A DNA stretch of 64,000 bases, taken from assembly GCA_903813345.2 (NCBI GenBank), contig CAIIXF020000008.1:691341-755340 (forward strand). Direction: 5' to 3'. The DNA comes from Owenia fusiformis (Eukaryota; Annelida; Polychaeta; Sabellida; Oweniidae). The position numbers were made by a program, and so were the translations under genes. Every line of letters starts with the position of its first letter. Within the stretch, counting starts at the first letter, position 1. Shown piece after piece: positions 24,372 to 34,419 of this stretch. Below the pieces are notes generated by a model. It was not told the origin of the DNA. It saw only the letters and a program-made list of their open reading frames with translations, and ran no database searches.

Positions 24372-27235
24372 GCCACTGGGAATACTAGTGTTTATCTGGG
24401 GGCATTAAGATAGTAGGAAAGCCAAACCAGGAAATCCCAGTCACAGGTCAGCATGACCTGGAGAGCATGAGATGAAAGACAGAGAGATAACATCCCCTCT
24501 AAAACTCTTCAACATGCTTATTCCATTTGTAGTTCTTCCAGGACCTTCATTTTTATTATAACAAAAAACAATACCTCTTGAAATTTACACTTCAGAGCTT
24601 GTTTACCAAAACATTGGAAGTCCTGAGAATGTTTATGGAGTATGGTTTGTTTGCAACAGATCTCTATCATGTAAGAAGTCATGATACAGGTTATATACTA
24701 TATGTATACATGTGTATAAGTCACCTTGTCGTTGTTAATCATTATGAAGCAATGGTTAACTACTGAAGCATGGCCAGGTTAAATATGACTCAAAACCATA
24801 ATTTTCTCTACTACTAGCATAGTCGTATATAAGTAGAGGGAATAATCCTAATTGAACTGAATGAAATCACCCTGTTCATCAGGATGCTCTCTTTTAAATC
24901 AAAATCAAACCATTGGAAAGGAAGGAGGAAATTAGTAAAACATGGAGACTCTATAATTAAGATCATGTGATGATTACACTTTTTAGATACAGAGTGACCC
25001 AAAATGTAACATTGTAATATCTATAAATAATAGTTTCAATATCTGGAAAATAAAGTTGATTGCATAGATATTGAGAAAATGATCTAACCTTTGAGGGTTC
25101 TGAATATTGGATCAACCTGTATTTTATGATTAGGGAGAAAAGACGCCAACCATAGTCTTGCTTAAATGCTATGCCCCCCCCCCCCCTATATTTCTGACCC
25201 CCAAAGGCCTGAATGTTTAGTAAATATGGGTGGGGAGGGGTTCAGGGATTTAATCTTAGGCTAATGAAATCAGGAATTTCCTTGATCTTCACTGATCTCA
25301 TCCAAAGCCTGCTTATCTTGTTTTAATAATACTTGATAATTGTGGAATTGTAATATCATAATCAAATTAGATGCAACCCTATCAGTTATCTAAAGGATCA
25401 AAGGGATTAGCTATGTGATGGGGAGGTGGTATAGGGATAAAGGGGAGGTAGGGGGTTGGGTACTAATTGATCAAACACTTAGGACATGTGTTAATCTAAT
25501 AATCCAGTATATATCATCGCCATGGAAATCATCATTTAATAATAAGTTCAACATAATTTCAAATATACCTGAATCAACAATATACATGATATTTTTGAAT
25601 AAATGTATATCCTAAAATAAAAATGAAGACCATTTTTGAATGGTACATTCTTGTGGGAGTAAGTCTGGGATATACATCATATAAAGACAAATTATGGCAG
25701 CTGGTCACAAGTATACATGGGGCCTTTAAGTAAAATGTCACAATGGGTCCCATGAAAGTTAAAGTAATAAAAATGGGAAAATAATAATAAAAAATAATGG
25801 GTATGATTTACATATAATTCTTAATTATCGTACATCACACAATGATTCAAAGCTGTTGATCAGAAAGAGAGAAATGACAAGGAATAGCCATGACATATGG
25901 CCATATGCATCGGGGGGGGGGGGGGGGGGGGGGGATAAGGTGGAACTGGGTGTTGCTAGGTTACATAACCCCATGTCTACTGCCAGGAATGACTGATGCA
26001 CACAACATATGACTCTAAATGTGTGGTCACTCATAACAGCTGACAGAAAAACTGTCAAAATCTCTAAAAGCAAATCCACCAAAGCCTCAGAAATCATAAT
26101 CAGAAATCTCAAAGTCCAGAGAGTGTTAATGAATTTAAGATAGTCTTGAATCCTCAGGGGTGGGATGAAGTAAAGATGGGATACATCAGGGGGTGTAGCT
26201 ACACACAGTGTGTGTAATCACTGATGGATTGCCCACATTTCTTAGCTCAAATTAGCTCACTTGGGACAGGATCAAAGAACAACCAAACTAGGGAATTATA
26301 AATAATAGAGCAAATGTAAAATCTGTAGAAATCATTGCTGATACTCAAACACTAGACTTTTACTCAGTTGTATGTCAGTTTACATTAAAGCTGTTTTTGA
26401 TCATGATAAAGCATGTTGATATACTACATACCAAAACATTATACCAACATTATACCATTATCCCTCTTTCTAAACAAACTTTTGAAATAATCCTGACTTC
26501 AGACATATATTTAGATATATGACTAAGTCATTGACTTTCAGGGATCAGGAATATCATTTTGATGTTTGTTTTCTGTTGTTACCTGTTGTGCTGTTTTAAC
26601 GTGCTTGTAATCTAAAAATCATGGAAAGCGCAATCGAAAAATTACTGCACAACAACCCTTTATTTTCAAAACAATCATTCATGATAAAGTATTTTGAATA
26701 TATAATTTCCCAAAACTAGAGTTTTATTCTAGGAAAGCCCAGGGATCAATTTTAAGAAATAAATCATTTTCAGGGAATACGAAAGACAGGTGAATCAGTC
26801 AAAACAAAAAACTTGCATTTGGCCAAGATAATGACAAATACTTCCCCTTCCTGTTTACAGTCTAACTGCCCAATATCTGAAGCCTATTGAGATGGCACGA
26901 CATGAGGAAAAATATCACAGAGCATGTGTTTGAGAAATTGAATGAAAGGGTGTGGAATCAGCAGGGAATACAATAAGAGATGTGTAGCAAATACTCTAGA
27001 AGGATTTACAGTGTTGGAGTAATTGTTTGGCCCCAATTGGTTCTACTTTTTAGTATATTAATTTGAAAAAATGACCATCATTACATTTTAAACACAGGTC
27101 AGTTTCTAAAATAGATCCCTTGCTTTTAATTGTTTACATTTCTATAATCACAAGCCTCTTGGTCATTCAAAGAAGAACATGTGATGGAATTTGGTAAAGT
27201 GGCAGTTGCAATGAAACAACTAGACAATGGCAACT
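24372..27235. other. unannotated AT-rich DNA
   Basis: No gene is supported. Poly-C at 25174-25186 and poly-G at 25912-25934 are the only obvious structure. The minus-strand 95-codon frame at 25825-26112 contains a proline run made by the G-tract, so I do not treat it as a gene. Confidence 0.4.
25912..25934 (+). repeat. 23-base poly-G tract
   Basis: An uninterrupted run of 23 G, the longest of several G/C homopolymers in a GC-poor window. It could fold into a G-quadruplex and is prone to length error in sequencing. Confidence 0.95.
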
Positions 27236-27628
27236 CCGCGGAGTAGCAAATCCCAACGAACAAAATATCAATTACCGAATTCCAATCAATTATACTCATT
27301 ACTTTGGTTAAAATTGAAAAATTTAAATTTTAGAATTGCGAATTCCTGCAAAGCAGCCATTTTGAATTTTCTGAGGTACAAATCTGAAGAATAATACCAT
27401 AATTGTGATCTACTCCAAAATTCCTTCAATTTGAGTATAATATAGCCATACTTTGAAGGGATCGAAAAATTATTGCGAAATCGTACATTAGACGGCCATT
27501 TTGAATTTTACGAGGCTCGAATCAGAAAAAAGATACAATATTTGCAATCTACTCTTAATTGCCTTTCATTTGAGTATAATAAAGCTATACTTCAGAAAGA
27601 TCTAAAAATTAGCGAAAATTACTATTTT

Positions 27629-27663
27629 CCTGACCCCCCCATACACAGCCCCTGGGGGTCAGG
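27629..27663. repeat. 10-bp perfect stem-loop
   Basis: CCTGACCCCC at 27629-27638 pairs exactly with GGGGGTCAGG at 27654-27663 across a 15-nt loop. It lies between repeated units of the composite element. Confidence 0.85.
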
Positions 27664-27905
27664 ATGAAAAACACAGAATATATGTGAAATAGATAGATGT
27701 TGCGAATATACTACCAAAATTTCAAACAATAATATTAATTACTTTGGTTTAGAATGAAAAATTTATGGTTTTTGCGAAAAAGTCCCGTCATTTTTAAAGC
27801 GGCGGCCATCTTGAAAAAATTTTTTTTTGCATACAACTATTCACCAATATACATCTTTCCACCAAATATGAAGAAAATCCGTCAACTCGTATTTGATTTA
27901 TCTTC

Positions 27906-27950
27906 CGGACGGACGGACGGACGGACTGACTGACGGACTGACGGACGGAG
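27906..27950 (+). repeat. GGAC/TGAC tetranucleotide array
   Basis: Five GGAC-type units, then a mixture of TGAC and GGAC, about 45 bp in total. It sits close to the 3' end of the composite element. Confidence 0.9.
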
Positions 27951-28270
27951 GGCTTCACTATATCCCTACCGAACTTCGTTCATTGGGATAATTAATACCC
28001 AAATATAAATGCAGTTATAAAGTCCTTGTTTCACTTATGACATATGTTCATAAGAGGGCCAAATAAGTAGGAAGTAAAACTATGTTACAGTGATAAGTAG
28101 GCCTATTCTATATGATAACATATACTTCCGTGGAATAATGAGCATGGACAAAATATGCAACTTTTCTGCTTAAGTACCCTCTACTTCATGTTTCACCCGG
28201 CAAAAAGTTAAATTTAGGAAAACAAGTATCACTGATAAATAGGTATCGATGTGTTGTTTTCCAGTAAGAA

Positions 28271-28660
28271 TATTGCAGAATCCGACTCTGTTATGATCGG
28301 GAAAGAAATTTCATCTATCTTAGTGTTATGATACACCAATATGGTCACTACAGAGAACACAGTGGGAACCTAAAGAATGACCCACAATTTTGTTTTCCGT
28401 AAACTGCAATATTTTCTAAGAAAATCAAATGTGAGTACATGTACATAAATAATAGTAGGCCATACATATTGCAGAATATGCCTCAAATATGAATCAGGGA
28501 GGGAAGATTTGTCATATTCATATATTGCGATACACCAATGAAATTACTTTAATATGTATAACAGGGGGAATCAAATTGAGTGCATCACACTTTTTTCTGA
28601 AAACTCCAATATTTTCTGAGGAAATCTAAACATTATTGCAACACTTCAGGACATGGATGG
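28271..28660 (+). repeat. diverged tandem duplication, 196-bp period
   Basis: TATTGCAGAAT at 28271 recurs at 28467. Each half then has GATACACCAAT and, near its end, AAACT(G/C)CAATATTTTCT followed by A/GAGAAATC-like sequence. The halves are clearly related but much diverged. No function is suggested. Confidence 0.7.
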
Positions 28661-29009
28661 ACTATGGGATCCCCTAATTTCTATGATTCTAAAGATAACC
28701 CCCTAGACAAAACTGAGAGCCTGGTCAGTTTACTTCAAACTGCACACCTGTAAGATAATATGATTTCTAAAGATTGTTGATATTACTAAGAACCTGCCCT
28801 GAAATCGGACTATTTCCTTCTGATAAGGAACTATTTTAAACTGTAAGTAGTGTCAGTTGAAAGTGTCAGATTCAATTCCATGGTGAATCCTTTATTTTAT
28901 CTAATTTTGAGATGACCGTTGCATGTAATGTCATCTGCCAGGTAGCTGCTAGGTGTCAGAAAGATGAGTAACCTTGGTAACATAAACACAGACTGACGAA
29001 AACTCACCC

Positions 29010-29180
29010 AGGGGCAAATCTGGAAATTGAAAAGGGTGTAAAGGCATAAAAAGCCCTTCAGCAGCACCCTTCTTGAAAATTTTAGGCTTGTCTTTCAAAA
29101 AGGCCAAATTTCTCAAAAATGAGGCCTTTCTAATAAAATAGTATGCCCAAAAAGTACATTTTAAGCCCAAAGCCTCTATA
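29010..29180 (+). repeat. dispersed repeat R2, copy 1
   Basis: Begins AGGGGCAAATCTGGAAA and contains CTTGAAAATTTTAGGC, a CTCAAAAATGAGGC word and AAAAGTACATTTT. The segment at 61206 has the same order of related words (AGGGGCAGATCTGGAAA, TCGAAAATGAGGC, GACTCATTTTTGA). The minus-strand 78-codon frame here is repeat sequence, not a gene. Confidence 0.6.
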
Positions 29181-29748
29181 AGCAAACAACCACAACAGAA
29201 TGCTACGGAGAAAAGGGAACAAAAAAGTACAATTTACATGAAATGTCAGTAAACAACTGCTCAAAACCAAATATAGAAAATCCTAGTTGAAAGTCTAAAC
29301 ATCCCAGGGATATGGCTTGACCACTTCCCACAGTGCCACAAATACAATCTGAAGGTTCTGCCATCTTTTAACTACTTCCTATGCTTAGTAAACACTTGCT
29401 AACACAGTATGTGTACATGTCTAAAGCATGACTTATATATAAAAAGATATAATGGGAAGTATGCAGTCCTGAGTCAATGACACCTTGGAAAATACTTGCA
29501 ACATTCCTACTAGCAAGTGCAAAAATAATTTTGTTATATTTTTGGTGAAGGTGAAGAACCTACAGTTTGTTCTATTTGTAGAAGAAAATCAACAAATATT
29601 TTTGTGGGCAAATTAGTTTTTGTAGCATCTAATAGGAATGATATTGTTCCGATTCCTTGTCCAACAGTGAAAGATGATGAGAGAAAAAACTTGGTACAAT
29701 CCCCTTTTCTTATGGTAGAATGTCCCCTTCTCATGACCACTGGCCTTA

Positions 29749-30073
29749 CATAAAGTAGATCAAAATGATCCCTAACAGGCCTGCTCTAAACTGGAATATT
29801 TCTGTTATTCCAGGTATTGAATCAGTGAGTAAATGGTTTGTGATGGCAAGTGTAAGCCTAACTGAAGACAAATAGGAGGCCAGCCCATATCATCTATCCT
29901 TGTTTATCTGAGACAGTCCATCCACTAATGCTGTATTACACAATTGCTGATATTTATTTAACTGGTCCAAGTACTTACTGATGGACTGGGAGTAAATGGC
30001 CAGAGACCCCATGTGAAAGGTGCTGAAAAATTGGATACCTCTCTTTGAAAATGTCCTTACAGCAAAACAAAAG
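29749..30073 (-). other. possible degraded coding region, unrecognised
   Basis: One minus-strand frame stays open for about 60 codons (with RTFSKRGIQFFSTFHMGSLA and LVDGLSQINKDR). It meets a TGA at 29890-29892 and stays open for another 47 codons (LTLAITNHLL, TEIFQFRAGLLG). A 68-codon minus-strand frame follows at 29534-29740 in another register. The composition looks protein-like. GTAAGT occurs on the minus strand within the first segment and could be a donor. I do not recognise a family. It could be exons, a pseudogene or chance. Confidence 0.22.
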
Positions 30074-30394
30074 CTTATTCATGTTTTATATTTTTATAAA
30101 TCTGAATTCAGACAACATGAATTCAAATAAAATGATTGTATAAAATGTGTCTTTTGTGTATATTGTTCAAGTCAATAGACAACATTACTATGCAAATCTG
30201 AGAAAAACAACAAATATAAGAGACCAAACTGAACTTTGATAGGGATATAGTTTTAGAGATACTTCCCACATAAATCTTCCTAACTTCAGGTGTGATATAT
30301 GGAATGTTGTCCATAATTGTCTGTCTGCAGAGGAAGTTGAAAATTGACCATCAAAAATGACTTGGTTTAATTATTGACCTAGAATTACTTGACA

Positions 30395-31458
30395 AGAACA
30401 GAGGAGTGGTCAACTGTCTTCAAATTCAGGAAGGGCACAAGAGTGTATTGGGTTTTCTCATATAATAGTTAGAACAGAGGAGTGGTCAACTGTCTACAAA
30501 TTCAAGAAGGGCACAAGAGTGTATTGGGTTTTCTCATATAATAGTTAGAACAGAGGAGTGGTCAACTGTCTACAAATTCAAGAAGGGCACAAGAGTGTAT
30601 TGGGTTTTCTCATATAATAGTTAGAACAGAGGAGTGGTCAACTGTCTACAAATTCAAGAAGGGCACAAGAGTGTATGGGCTTTTCCCATATAATAGTTAG
30701 AACAGAGGAGTGGTCAACTGTCTTCAAATTCAGGAAGGGCACAAGAGTGTATGGGGTTTTCTCATATAATAGTTAGAACAGAGGAGTGGTCAACTGTCTA
30801 CAAATTCAAGAAGGGCACAAGAGTGTATGGGCTTTTCCCATATAATAGTTAGAACAGAGGAGTGGTCAACTGTCTACAAATTCAAGAAGGGCACAAGAGT
30901 GTATTGGGTTTTCTCATATAATAGTTAGAACAGAGGAGTGGTCAACTGTCTTCAATTTCAGGAAGGGCACAAGAGTGTATTGGGTTTTCTCATATAATAG
31001 TTAGAACAGAGGAGTGGTCAACTGTCTACAAATTCAAGAAGGGCACAAGAGTGTATTGGGTTTTCTCATATAATAGTTAGAACAGAGGAGTGGTCAACTG
31101 TCTACAAATTCAAGAAGGGCACAAGAGTGTATTGGGTTTTCTCATATAATAGTTAGAACAGAGGAGTGGTCAACTGTCTACAAATTCAAGAAGGGCACAA
31201 GAGTGTATGGGCTTTTCCCATATAATAGTTAGAACAGAGGAGTGGTCAACTGTCTTCAAATTCAGGAAGGGCACAAGAGTGTATGGGGTTTTCTCATATA
31301 ATAGTTAGAACAGAGGAGTGGTCAACTGTCTACAAATTCAAGAAGGGCACAAGAGTGTATGGGCTTTTCCCATATAATAGTTAGAACAGAGGAGTGGTCA
31401 ACTGTCTACAAATTCAAGAAGGGCACAAGAGTGTATGGGGTTTTCTCATATAATAGTT
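30395..31458 (+). repeat. 76-bp satellite, 14 units in a 7-unit higher-order repeat
   Basis: Exactly 14 units of 76 bp, each starting AGAACAGAGGAGTGGTCAAC and ending CATATAATAGTT. Units differ at a few linked sites: TCTTCAAATTCAGG or TCTACAAATTCAAG, and TATTGGGTTTTCTC, TATGGGCTTTTCCC or TATGGGGTTTTCTC. By these variants the order is A B B C D C B, then A B B C D C E. The array is therefore two copies of a 532-bp, 7-unit block. Only the A unit (AATTTCAGG in the second block) and the last unit differ between blocks. The 76-bp period is not a multiple of three and the array is non-coding. Confidence 0.97.
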
Positions 31459-31820
31459 CACAGTTTACATGGAAGTCAATAGGGGAAAAGATACAGTGTC
31501 TTGGTAAAGAAATCTACTTGAATGTTAGAAAATCAGGGACTCATTTTTACAAAATGCTTCATTCCTCACAGGTATTTCAACATAATCAAAATGGCATAAA
31601 GAACGGGAGTTTATTTGGTCCTCGTCAGTTCAAATCCTCATCAGCTGATGCAACATTAAGAGCATTCCTCCCAGTGTGTTCAAATAGACAATTGTCTAAG
31701 TTTACAATTATATCATGATTTGTATCATGGAGGCTGTCAGTGTGTTTATTAGGGCTGTGCATGGGTGGAACATACATTGAGGTTGAGACATGCCTGCTAA
31801 TGGATTTAATATCAGATGGG

Positions 31821-31972
31821 CATGTTTTAAAGTATAAAATAAGGGATAAAAGAATAAAATTATCCAGAAATGAAGTAAACAGGCATGTAAAAAACACTGT
31901 AAATTATATAAAAATGCATGAAAAGCAGAGACCTCATTCAAATTTTTAAAAGAAATGACAGAAAATGAGAAA
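31821..31972 (-). repeat. dispersed repeat R1, the only minus-strand copy
   Basis: The reverse complement carries the TCTATACAATTTA-like middle, TGCCTGTTTACTTCATTTC and CTTTAAAACATG. It is the single inverted copy of the family in this window. It lies 360 bp past the 76-bp satellite. Confidence 0.7.
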
Positions 31973-32911
31973 TAGATGTAGGATAGTTCAGCAGACGGCT
32001 TGGACATATCCAGAGACTCTCAATCAACAGCATGGTCAGTTTACCTGTGGCTGCCTTGAAACCTTCAACCTTCTGGTCAATAGGTGCAATATATTCAAAA
32101 AGCTGTCTAGGATATTTCCAAATTTAGACTGAAGAGGTTAAAGTACTTTCCTTAGGTGCTATTTAGAAATGCTTAGTTAAACACAGAGTGTTTAAGTTTA
32201 TGCATTTTCATTTTCCTCACTGACTCATAGTTATGGTCAGAACACATAATAAACAATACTCAAAGGATAAAATTAAAGGGGCAGCACACAGGGGCAGCTA
32301 ACAAGGGACAAAGGCCACACACAACAAATAAATCAAATCATGATAATGGTCATCTTAGAATATCATCTTGTTTTGCTATTTTATTTATTTTTTTCTGTAT
32401 ACCTTAGTAAAATGGAAGGCCATGTGCATATCATAATCTACTGAGTTCTGAGCAAAGACACAAGTATATGTTCTACGTAATAAGAAAATAATACAAAATA
32501 AATCAAAACAAATCAAATAAACCATAAATCAAGCAGGAGATCAAACTCTTCAAGAGTTAACTGTTCACATTCATCAACAGAAGCATGAGTCTCTTCTTGT
32601 ACTGGGTTGATAGCATTTTAAGTAGAGTATAAGTTGTAGAAAGTTGCTACTTGACTAAGTATTTAAACATATGGCATAAGAGGGCCTATATCAGGTCTGA
32701 TAGAAACTCTTGCAGGTTTGACCAAACAATGTTATATAAGGGAGGTGAAGTGAAATAACTAGCCTTGCCAAAGCCCCTATGACCCCCCCCCCCCCCAACA
32801 CCACCACAACACAGATTCCCACACCTCCCTCTGATGTTGAAGAAGAGAAGGAAAGGAGTCCAGAGACTAGGAGCAAATCTATGTATGAAACAGAAATAAA
32901 TATCACATACA
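31973..32911. other. unannotated; poly-C at 32783-32796
   Basis: No gene is supported. A 14-base C run lies about 115 bp before the MITE that follows. The minus-strand frames of about 100 codons here are glycine-rich translations of that run and of the MITE. Confidence 0.4.
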
Positions 32912-33097
32912 CAGGCCCGTAGCCAGGATTTGCCAATGGGGGGTTCACTTTTTGAAAAATTCCAGGGAGTTTCACTTGTGGCAATTTTGGTGGAAAAATA
33001 GCCAAAATCCCTTAAAAAGTGCTCAGAATGGTAAAAAAACTGCATTATTTCGAAAGATTTTCGCTCGAACCCATCAAACCCCCCTGGCTAGGGCCTG
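32912..33097. mobile_element. 186-bp MITE with CAGGCCCGTAGCCAGG ends
   Basis: Starts CAGGCCCGTAGCCAGGATTT and ends CCCTGGCTAGGGCCTG. Inside each end sit GGGGGGTTC and GAACCC words. The GTAGCCAGGATTTG ends match the right end of the 2.1-kb element at 43404, so this may be its short derivative. Target duplications are unclear (CATACA left, CATGCA right). Confidence 0.7.
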
Positions 33098-34061
33098 CAT
33101 GCATGTACATGTATATATGCAGAGACATAAACCAGAACTGTATAACTCATTGACCAAACTTATGTATATTCTGGAAAGTTTTATACTTTTCAGTTTCAGC
33201 ATATGTTTATTATGAGGTCATCCTTGAAGAATAACATGGCTGAAAGCATCAGTATATAAATTGTACACAGAAGGGGCCACACATTTGTTGGATTAACCAC
33301 AAACAATCCAAAATATACAAAAGGTTGGTCTCTATAATGATTTTGAATTTTTCAATTAAAACTGCACTGCTAGTTCTGCTTTACAAGTACCTATATATTA
33401 CTTTGACAAAAAGAGGTTTAACATTTTTTGGTGCGTTTAAAACATAAGTCAATATATTTATTAACAACAGAGCACATGCAAAGTGGCACTAGCCCGCACT
33501 GGTTGAGAAAGTATCATGCTGGATTTTTTCAAATAATACAAAAGAAAGAATCAGGAACCAATATTCTAAATAATACTTAATAGTTCTGCGTTCAATAGCA
33601 TTATGCGTTCTCAATGTAGTGCTTACGAAATCTGATAAAAGAAAAGTACATTTTCAAAATAATCAACACTTAATATTGTACTGCAGAAAAAAATGCCACA
33701 CAAAATAGAAATGCCACACAAAAACAGTTGACTCATTCTGATTTTAGTAGGAAATGCATGATATAAGTGATAAAATGCATGGAAAACATGAGAAAATACA
33801 TGGAACAAACATTTTTAGCAAAAGAAATGGCTTCTATGATTACAAACGGATTGCATACTCAGCATTTCTGCCAAAATAGGAACAGCAAAAATGCTATAAA
33901 AATGTATCCAATATGTAGTATAACAGTAAGTTAATCTTAGCTGATATCTAGTTTGATATATAGGATCATGTCATATCTCACAAATCATCATTGTTACAAA
34001 TACCAACATGGTAGGTATCTAAACCGGGCCAACCAGGATTTGCTAAATCTGTCTATGAAAT
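33098..34061. other. unannotated spacer
   Basis: AT-rich DNA with no supported feature. Confidence 0.4.
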
Positions 34062-34112
34062 ATGCCCACTGTGGAGCCCCCATTTTACATGCTTAACAAT
34101 TTCCCTTTCCAG

Positions 34113-34301
34113 GAACTATTTCCTATGTTGCACAAGAATATGGCGCAATGCACCTGTGTGCTTCACCTTGAAATGTTGAATCATTTGGGAAGTTCAAATC
34201 ATGAAAAGGAGGCCATCCCACAAAATGATCCTCCAGTTGAAGAGAGTGATATACTGTACACCATCTGCTCGTGTTTACTACAAAGAGCTATTCTACTTTA
34301 A
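34113..34301 (+). CDS. possible terminal exon, unrecognised protein
   Basis: A strong acceptor-like TTTCCCTTTCCAG ends at 34112. The frame then runs 62 codons to a TAA at 34299-34301. The peptide is soluble-looking and acidic, with QCTCVLHLEMLNHLG, PPVEESDIL and a Cys-containing end. AATAAA occurs at 34413-34418, about 110 bp after the stop. No upstream exon was identified and I do not recognise the protein. The acceptor and composition favour a real exon, but an AT-rich genome offers many such chances. Confidence 0.28.
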   Translation, partial: ELFPMLHKNMAQCTCVLHLEMLNHLGSSNHEKEAIPQNDPPVEESDILYTICSCLLQRAILL

Positions 34302-34419
34302 AGTACACAAAACATGCATGTATTTTTAGCATTTCTCTTATATTTAAAACCTAAAGAAAAACACTCAAAGATTCTATAACATGTAAGGTAGCTATATCAT
34401 TGGTGAAAAGTAAATAAAT

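Larger units (their letters stand above)
27251..27988. mobile_element. composite element with GGAC array
   Basis: TCCCAACGAAC at 27251 is mirrored by GTTCATTGGGA ending at 27988. Inside are two diverged ~160-170-bp units (about 27300-27470 and 27471-27630) sharing GCCATTTTGAATTTT and TTTGAGTATAATA. A weaker third unit has GCGGCCATCTTG near 27800. A 10-bp perfect hairpin and a GGAC/TGAC tetranucleotide array follow, then a TATCCC..GAAC/GTTC..GGGATA hairpin at the 3' end. GGCCATCTTG plus a GGAC array before a terminal hairpin is a layout I associate with non-autonomous repeats of marine invertebrates. The class is uncertain. Confidence 0.6.

Noticed and set aside
25825-26112. 95-codon minus-strand frame with a proline run
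   Set aside because: The proline run is produced by the 23-base G tract, and there is no other evidence of coding.
30395-31458. CRISPR-like array
   Set aside because: The units are contiguous 76-bp repeats with no unique spacers, and the genome is eukaryotic in character.
31359-31718. 119-codon plus-strand frame after the satellite
   Set aside because: Its first third lies inside the last satellite unit, whose period is not a multiple of three. The rest lacks domain or splice features.
32686-33045. Minus-strand frames of about 104-119 codons rich in glycine
   Set aside because: They are translations of the poly-C tract and of the 186-bp MITE.
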